DNA of 10,538 nt from CAYUVA01 sp964448115 [NCBI: uncultured bacterium]. GTDB taxonomy: Bacteria; CAYUVA01. The notes beneath the pieces are model-generated. The model was given only the letters and a program-made list of their open reading frames with translations. It ran no database searches and was not told the origin of the DNA. The stretch is taken from contig CAYUVA010000046.1 of assembly GCA_964448115.1 (NCBI GenBank), positions 20,830 to 31,367 on the forward strand. The letters run 5' to 3'. Every line of letters begins with the position of its first letter. Position 1 is the first letter of the stretch. Below are positions 6,147 through 10,538 of this stretch, piece by piece. A program made the translations under genes and the position numbers.

Positions 6147-6932
6147 ATGACAAGTAACCGTAAGCTAAAATATGTATTGACCATCGCTGGTTCCGACCCC
6201 TCGTGCGGCGCGGGCATTCAGATGGACCTGGCAGTCTTCAGGCACCTGGGATTGCACGGTTTATCAGTTACCACCGCGGAGACCATTCAGAACACTCGTG
6301 GCGTCTATGGTTTGACCTGTATTCCTGGTCAGCAGGTCAGGGAGGCTGTCAAACGATTGCTTGAAGACTTCGAGCTTTCTGCAATAAAGATAGGGATGCT
6401 CGGCGATGGAGAGATAGTGCTCTGCCTATCTGAACTGCTCAAGGGGATGAATACGCCGATAGTGTTCGACCCGGTGCTTAAAAGCAGCAACGGATACCTG
6501 CTGCTCGACTACAAGGGCATAGAGTTTATGAAGAACCACCTGATGCCATTGGTCGAGCTGTTCTGTCCTAATATCCCCGAACTTGTCGCCCTGACCGGCA
6601 TGAATATCAAGAGCGAGAGGGATATCGATCGCGCTGCCAAACGGCTTCTCGATGCTGGTGCCAAGAATATCCTAGTCAAAGGCGGGCATCGCCAGGACGA
6701 TTCGGCAGACATCCTATATAAAGAGGGTGAAAAGACGGTGTTTCCCTTCGAGCGCCTAGAGGGCTACGATGTGCATGGAACTGGCTGCACCATGTCGAGC
6801 CTCATCGCTGGGCAAATGGCTTTGGGATTTGACCTTAAGGAGAGCATTCGTTTTGCTCAACAGGTCATCCAGCAAAAGATAAAGGATGCGGTCAAGATCG
6901 GCAAAGGGGAGCGGTTTTATCTAAGATTCTGA
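6147..6932 (+). CDS. thiD: Hydroxymethylpyrimidine (phosphate) kinase
   Basis: The product phosphorylates HMP and HMP-phosphate with ATP to HMP-pyrophosphate, the pyrimidine half of thiamine, in the cytoplasm. Its 261 residues are typical of stand-alone ThiD, with no ThiE or ThiN fusion. Ribokinase-fold motifs are AGSDPSCGAGIQMDL (14-28), IQNTRGV (Q48 matches the substrate-contacting Gln), FDPVL (107-111), LVKGGH (176-181) and the anion-hole motif HGTGCTMSS (210-218; C214 matches the catalytic Cys region). In the first motif the usual DPSGGAGIQAD reads DPSCGAGIQMD. The ATG at 6147 fits the family start and has no Shine-Dalgarno sequence. No other thiamine genes and no TPP riboswitch are seen nearby; the 31-bp upstream gap has no room for one. 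The 3' end faces rsmB with a 6-bp gap and no terminator. Confidence 0.95.
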   Translation: MTSNRKLKYVLTIAGSDPSCGAGIQMDLAVFRHLGLHGLSVTTAETIQNTRGVYGLTCIPGQQVREAVKRLLEDFELSAIKIGMLGDGEIVLCLSELLKGMNTPIVFDPVLKSSNGYLLLDYKGIEFMKNHLMPLVELFCPNIPELVALTGMNIKSERDIDRAAKRLLDAGAKNILVKGGHRQDDSADILYKEGEKTVFPFERLEGYDVHGTGCTMSSLIAGQMALGFDLKESIRFAQQVIQQKIKDAVKIGKGERFYLRF

Positions 6933-6938
6933 GAATGA

Positions 6939-8297
6939 TCAGCACAGCTTTTCCAGTAGAGCTGCAAAGAACCCGCATCGCTTGTGTTTGAACGGTAAAC
7001 ACAGAACCTGCCCCTTTGAATCGAGAAGACCCTTTATACCTTTATTAAATTCATTTATTAGTATCTTTGTCAATGCAAAGGACTTATTCTTTTTCATGAA
7101 ATCTTTAATCACAGAGGTCGTTTCCTCTGGCTCGAATGTACAAGCCGAATAAAGCAGCTTCCCACCAGGCTTCAGGTATCGAGCATTTACATCAAGCAAC
7201 CTTGATTGGAGCCGGGCAAACTTGTCTATATCATCCGGCATGCGCCTCCACCTGATGTCTGGGTGTCGTTGTACCACGCCGAGATTAGAGCAAGGTACAT
7301 CCAAGAGTATGCGATCGAACCTGCTGATAAAATCTTCCCTGGGCTCTGCGGAGTCGCCTACTATCAGCTCTATATCGGGTATGCCAAATACCTGCAAGTT
7401 CTTCCTTAATAACTCGATGCGCTGTTGCGAGATATCCATGGCGGTGATCCTGGCTTTCCCCTGTGTAATGATCGACATCAGCATAGTTTTCCCACCCGGA
7501 GCCGCACAGGCATCTAGCACATCCACATAGCCATCAAGGTCGAGCAGAAAAGGGATGGACATGGATAGCTCGTTCTGCGGATAAATGAACCCCGGCTCGA
7601 CAGATGCAATCTCCATAAGATCAGGTAGTCTCGACTGGCTGACCAGTCCGATGGGGCAAAGCTCGCTTCGTATGAGCTTAAGCTTATTCTTGAAGTTGGT
7701 ATAGAAATCCCTCGCATCTTTATGTCTCGGATTTACCCAGAAGCTAAGTGGAGGCTTGCTATTGTTAAATTCCATGATTGCACGACAGTTCCTCGTTCCA
7801 TAAGCTTTCTTGTAACGCTTGACCAGCCACTGGGGATGCGAGTACATGATTGACATTCCATGGATGGTTCTGTTGTTAACTTGTATGAAGAGGTCTTTCT
7901 TTTTATTTTTTGCTATGTTTCTAAGCAAGCCATTAGCGAACTTGCGCCATTTGGGATTGACCAGTCCAGCCAGGTTGGTGCCCTCGTTCACCGCAGCATA
8001 GTCAGGCACCTTGTCCATGTATAATATCTGGTAGATACTCAGGCGAAGTATATTTTTTAGCCTATAATCGAGATGATGGTATCTTATGTTTGAAAACTCC
8101 CTGATAAGGTAGTCCAGCTTGCCTCGTTGGCGCATGATCCCCCACAGGATCTCGTAAAGAAACCCTATATCCCTTGCATCAAGGTTTGCCTTGCTTATCG
8201 CCTCTGCAACCAGGTTATCTAGTGATCGATCCTCAGATTGTAATCTGCAAAGCACCTCAAAGGCAAACCTCCTCGAATCGGTCGGCTTATCGCTCAT
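6939..8297 (-). CDS. rsmB: 16S rRNA m5C methyltransferase RsmB (Sun/Fmu)
   Basis: The product is predicted to methylate a 16S rRNA cytosine (C967 in E. coli) from S-adenosylmethionine. Its 452 residues match the family. An all-helical NusB-like RNA-binding domain (about 5-135) precedes a Rossmann methyltransferase. Motifs are DACAAPGGKT (262-271, SAM loop), AMDIS (286-290), DVPCS (333-337, C336) and YSACTFEPEE (383-392, C386). C386 corresponds to the nucleophile and C336 to the release cysteine of RNA m5C enzymes. Small departures are SNLG for the usual SGTG after PC, and SACT for STCS. I chose the ATG at 8297 because GGAG lies 6 bases upstream and the NusB-like domain begins at once. It overlaps the end of fmt by 11 bp, which suggests translational coupling; fmt-rsmB adjacency is widespread in bacteria. 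Confidence 0.95.
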   Translation of the reverse strand: MSDKPTDSRRFAFEVLCRLQSEDRSLDNLVAEAISKANLDARDIGFLYEILWGIMRQRGKLDYLIREFSNIRYHHLDYRLKNILRLSIYQILYMDKVPDYAAVNEGTNLAGLVNPKWRKFANGLLRNIAKNKKKDLFIQVNNRTIHGMSIMYSHPQWLVKRYKKAYGTRNCRAIMEFNNSKPPLSFWVNPRHKDARDFYTNFKNKLKLIRSELCPIGLVSQSRLPDLMEIASVEPGFIYPQNELSMSIPFLLDLDGYVDVLDACAAPGGKTMLMSIITQGKARITAMDISQQRIELLRKNLQVFGIPDIELIVGDSAEPREDFISRFDRILLDVPCSNLGVVQRHPDIRWRRMPDDIDKFARLQSRLLDVNARYLKPGGKLLYSACTFEPEETTSVIKDFMKKNKSFALTKILINEFNKGIKGLLDSKGQVLCLPFKHKRCGFFAALLEKLC

Positions 8298-9258
8298 TTC
8301 CAGCTCCAGGCTCGAAGCATTGGCCAATCTTATCCCTATAGCCGCACAAAAACTGTTTAGCTTCCATCTCACGCCTGCCCTCGGGCTGGAACCTGGTGAT
8401 CTTGATTATTCCCTTTCCGCAGTGCACCCAAAGCTCATTTTTCGGGCAGTCGATGCAGAATCTCCCCGGCGTTCCCTCGATTGAGTCATAATCGAGTATC
8501 TCCACCGCGCATATCCGCAGCCTCATCCCTTTTATGAAGGTATGGGTGCCCGGCCATGGGTTCAATCCCCGCACTCGGTTATATATCTGCTCGGCGCTCA
8601 ATTGCCAGTTGATCAGTCCATCCTCCTTTTTCAGTAGCGGGTAATAGGTCGCCTCCTGGTCGTTTTGCGGCTTGGGCTTGATCTGCCCACTGGGGAGTTT
8701 ATCAAGTACCTCGATTAGCAGGTCAGCTCCCTCGATGGCGATCTTCTCAGTCAGGGACTCGACAGTATCGGTATCTTCAATATCGATCGCTTTTTTTGCC
8801 AGGATGGGACCAGTATCAAGCCCTTCATCCATGAGCATTATGGTTACACCGGTCTGTTTCTCCCCATTTATCAGCGCCCAGTTCACCGGCGCTCCCCCGC
8901 GATACTTAGGCAGAAGCGATGCATGTACATTGATACACCCATAACGAGGGATATCGAGCACCTCCTGGGGAAGGATCAATCCATAGGCAGCAACCACAAT
9001 AGCATCAGGCTCCAGGTTACGCAGTAGTTGAAAAACCTCCCGGTTTTTACGCAATCGCTTTGGTTGATGGACAGGTAATCCCTCTTGAATTGCAAGGACC
9101 TTGACCGGCGAAGAAGCGATCCCCCTTCCTCTCCCTTTCGGCTTATCCGGTTGAGTAAAGACGGCAGTTGGCTTATAACCACCTTTCATTAAGCCTTGAA
9201 GGACCAGCACCGCATAGCGTGGAGTGCCCATGAATACTATATTCTCCAGCTTACTCAT
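8287..9258 (-). CDS. fmt: Methionyl-tRNA formyltransferase
   Basis: The product transfers a formyl group from 10-formyl-tetrahydrofolate to Met-tRNA(fMet) for translation initiation. It has 323 residues; E. coli Fmt has 315. Visible motifs are FMGTP (9-13), the conserved loop QPDKPKGRGR (36-45), the catalytic set N110, H112 and D148 within NVHASLLPKYRGGAP and MDEGLDTGP (same N-x-H and H-to-D spacing as E. coli 106/108/144), and the C-terminal tRNA-binding domain starting near YYPLLKKEDGLINW (205-218). Start choice: ATG 9258 has AGGA 7 bases upstream. ATG 9261 directly before it has a spacing of 4, and TTG 9264 is the longest reading. The gene follows the radical SAM gene by 69 bp and overlaps rsmB. 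The deformylase gene def, a frequent partner, is not here. Confidence 0.96.
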   Translation of the reverse strand: MSKLENIVFMGTPRYAVLVLQGLMKGGYKPTAVFTQPDKPKGRGRGIASSPVKVLAIQEGLPVHQPKRLRKNREVFQLLRNLEPDAIVVAAYGLILPQEVLDIPRYGCINVHASLLPKYRGGAPVNWALINGEKQTGVTIMLMDEGLDTGPILAKKAIDIEDTDTVESLTEKIAIEGADLLIEVLDKLPSGQIKPKPQNDQEATYYPLLKKEDGLINWQLSAEQIYNRVRGLNPWPGTHTFIKGMRLRICAVEILDYDSIEGTPGRFCIDCPKNELWVHCGKGIIKITRFQPEGRREMEAKQFLCGYRDKIGQCFEPGAGNER

Positions 9259-9327
9259 CATCAATTCCTTTTACCGTAGTAAATTAGCACAACGCCCTTC
9301 ATGCCTGGTGAGAGGTTACCGCAGGGC

Positions 9328-10350
9328 TTACCTTTTTATAAGCCGACTAACTAAATGGTATCCGAGCAGGCTCTCTCCTAGAAAGGGCTTGAGATTCTCT
9401 AACGGGATGCCAAGCAGCGTGGGGCGGGTTATGCGATCGCAGCCCCAGCAAAGCTCGCGCTCCCTCTGCCGACCTTGATTCATTATGGAACGAAGCTCCT
9501 GGTAAGCCTCACCATTCCAGATTTCGGGGAATCGATATTGGTTGAGGTCGCCCATCTTCATCTCTCCATACCAGTCCTGCGGGCATGGACATACCGTGCC
9601 GTCCCAGAGCACAACCGATGCGTACCAGGGGAATGTGCAACGGGATCTCTTAAGGCTGTCATCTACCTGTTGCGGATCTTCCATGAAATCGTTTATCTTG
9701 ACATTCCCTGCCCAAGAATGTGGCTTTTTTATGTAAAACTTGTCCACCGGCAAGCCTTTGAATCTTGCCATGAAGGCTTCCTTCTGCTCAGTTTTATACT
9801 TGTCTCTTATTGTCTCGATGACCTGGATGATGGTGTAGGGACCCTTGTTTTTCCTCGCCTTCATTTCCAGAAAACGGACAATATTGCATACCACCATCTC
9901 ATAGTCTGATCCTCTCCTTATCGCCTCGTAGCCTTCTTTATCAAAGCCGTCAAAGGAGAAGCTGAGCAGGCTGAGTCCGCTGTCGATGAGCATCTCGCTT
10001 TTCTCGGCATCGAGCATGGTTGCGTTGGTGTGGATGCGGGTGGCGATGCCCTTGTTTTCTGCATAAGAGATGAACTCGTATAACTGCGGGTGAAACAGAG
10101 GTTCCCCGCGGTGGCTCAGGTTGATATCATAGGCGTATCTCTGGATATCATCGATCAGCCGCCGGTATATCTCAATGTCCATCAATCCCCTGATGCTCGT
10201 GTTATCGGCGCTGTTGGGGCAAAGGACGCAGGAGAGGTTACACTTGTTGGTGGTCTCTATCCAGTAGCGAAACGGCAGATATCCAAGGTGAAACCTTTTT
10301 AGCATAAAGCCAACGAATATCCTTGCCAACCTGGCTGTCCTTTTAAGCAT
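9328..10350 (-). CDS. Radical SAM protein with SPASM-like C-terminal domain
   Basis: This is a 4Fe-4S radical S-adenosylmethionine enzyme of unknown substrate, MoaA/SPASM-like, with 340 residues. The N-terminus is basic and amphipathic (about 1-22). CNLSCVLC (C37, C41, C44) is the CX3CX2C cluster site. HRGEPLFHP (80-88) is the SAM-binding GEP motif, followed by RIHTNAT (105-111) and FSFDG (131-135). Cysteines C238, C254 and C256 around GTVCPCP, then C301 and C304 in CWGC, resemble a SPASM domain and could hold an auxiliary cluster. Start choice: tandem ATGs at 10353 and 10350 follow AAAGG with spacings of 4 and 7. A TTG-start extension to 10404 would run through a good promoter. It leads a probable operon with fmt and rsmB. 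SPASM enzymes often modify peptides; others act on sugars or cofactors, and nothing here decides between these. Confidence 0.9.
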   Translation of the reverse strand: MLKRTARLARIFVGFMLKRFHLGYLPFRYWIETTNKCNLSCVLCPNSADNTSIRGLMDIEIYRRLIDDIQRYAYDINLSHRGEPLFHPQLYEFISYAENKGIATRIHTNATMLDAEKSEMLIDSGLSLLSFSFDGFDKEGYEAIRRGSDYEMVVCNIVRFLEMKARKNKGPYTIIQVIETIRDKYKTEQKEAFMARFKGLPVDKFYIKKPHSWAGNVKINDFMEDPQQVDDSLKRSRCTFPWYASVVLWDGTVCPCPQDWYGEMKMGDLNQYRFPEIWNGEAYQELRSIMNQGRQRERELCWGCDRITRPTLLGIPLENLKPFLGESLLGYHLVSRLIKR

Positions 10351-10364
10351 CATCCTGCCTTTGC

Positions 10365-10448
10365 TTAATAATATACTGCCTCTACGATTAATGACAAGCA
10401 GCAAACAGGGCAGAAACTCAGCGAGGCGTCTGATATGCGCCTTGCCAT
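10365..10448 (-). other. Doubtful 27-codon ORF with a CPVCC motif
   Basis: An ATG at 10448 opens a 27-residue reading frame that stops at 10365, about 12 bases before the radical SAM start. The middle reads SFCPVCCLSL, with three cysteines at 13, 16 and 17. It has no Shine-Dalgarno sequence, and the radical SAM promoter lies inside it. It may well be chance. I list it only because small Cys-bearing peptides beside SPASM-type enzymes can be modified substrates. Confidence 0.12.
10370..10397 (-). promoter_or_regulatory. Putative promoter of the radical SAM-fmt-rsmB run
   Basis: On the minus strand, TTGTCA (10392-10397, five of six) is 16 bp from TATATT (10370-10375, five of six). The predicted start near 10363 gives a leader of about 10-13 bases that just includes AAAGG. 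This supports the ATG pair at 10353/10350 over the upstream TTG. Confidence 0.5.
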
Positions 10449-10463
10449 TTTTACTTTAATTAC

Positions 10464-10536
10464 GGAAGAAAAGCCTTCCTTCACTGTGATTCAGACAGTA
10501 ATTTTGTGGCTATTAGGCTCCTGATTTATCAGGGGC
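10464..10536. repeat. Three consecutive small inverted repeats
   Basis: GGAAG/CTTCC (10464-10479, 6-base loop), ACTGT/ACAGT (10483-10499, 7-base loop) and GCTCCTGAT/ATCAGGGGC (10517-10536, 9 pairs including one G-T, TT loop) stand in a row upstream of the radical SAM gene. The two 5-bp arms could be chance. The third is stronger and could be the terminator of a gene beyond the right edge, although no T-run is visible on the minus strand. Confidence 0.35.
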
Positions 10537-10538
10537 TC

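Noticed and set aside
6116-6217. 34-codon upstream extension of rdgB
   Set aside because: It overlaps the thiD coding start and adds residues absent from the RdgB family; MEIVLASNN at 6115 is the standard start.
8298-8372. 25-codon upstream extension of rsmB inside fmt
   Set aside because: ATG 8297 has a well-placed GGAG and begins the NusB-like domain directly; the extension is fmt coding sequence in another frame.
9433-9440. GCGATCGC octamer, the HIP1 palindrome abundant in many cyanobacteria
   Set aside because: I noticed only this one copy, within coding sequence, so it gives no support for a cyanobacterial origin.
10354-10404. TTG-start extension of the radical SAM gene
   Set aside because: It covers a good promoter (TTGTCA-16-TATATT), and the tandem ATGs at 10353/10350 have AAAGG nearby.

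Overview
The window looks like bacterial chromosome of roughly even base composition. It carries eight protein genes in a tight layout and no RNA genes, insertion sequences or CRISPR arrays that I can see. The secreted enzyme at 1948-5424 has long Thr/Pro-rich linkers, a style I associate with Chloroflexota and several uncultured phyla. The RsmB motif IV (DVPCSN) and the lipoprotein signal are not specific enough to fix the lineage. I would call the source an uncultured bacterium of uncertain phylum. The first base falls inside a G-run that starts a repeated unit, so the left edge may be an assembly break at a repeat (inference).

Layout. Positions 1-183 hold one complete and one partial copy of a 128-bp tandem unit, with C7/G7 hairpin-forming and G-rich tracts. 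galK (222-1337, +) follows, behind a consensus -35 box that overlaps an inverted repeat. Converging on galK is a minus-strand pair: a very large secreted cell-wall enzyme (1948-5424) and, 61 bp downstream, a Cys-rich lipoprotein (1359-1886). Next comes a compact divergent pair, rdgB (5516-6115, -) and thiD (6147-6932, +). Their 31-bp gap holds overlapping -10 boxes on both strands. thiD converges, with a 6-bp gap, on a minus-strand run reading radical SAM/SPASM protein (9328-10350), fmt (8287-9258), rsmB (6939-8297). fmt and rsmB overlap by 11 bp. No gene-free stretch exceeds 300 bases. The longest are 1-221 (repeat and galK promoter) and 10351-10538 (promoter, small inverted repeats and a doubtful 27-codon ORF).

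How the genes fit together. Most are housekeeping genes: galactose phosphorylation (GalK), removal of non-canonical purine nucleotides (RdgB), thiamine pyrimidine phosphorylation (ThiD), initiator-tRNA formylation (Fmt) and 16S rRNA cytosine methylation (RsmB). The standout is the 1158-residue secreted protein. It joins a zinc amidase that strips stem peptides from peptidoglycan to a GHL10 (DigH-like) domain, a family known to cut peptide-free glycan strands. A golvesin/Xly-type binding domain and Thr/Pro linkers lie between them. This suggests a single-chain, two-step wall-cleaving enzyme, probably co-transcribed with a surface lipoprotein.

Translation signals fall into two classes. The fmt, rsmB, lipoprotein and radical SAM genes have Shine-Dalgarno-like sequences. 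galK, thiD and rdgB have none and sit within a few bases of predicted transcription starts, which suggests leaderless or near-leaderless mRNAs.
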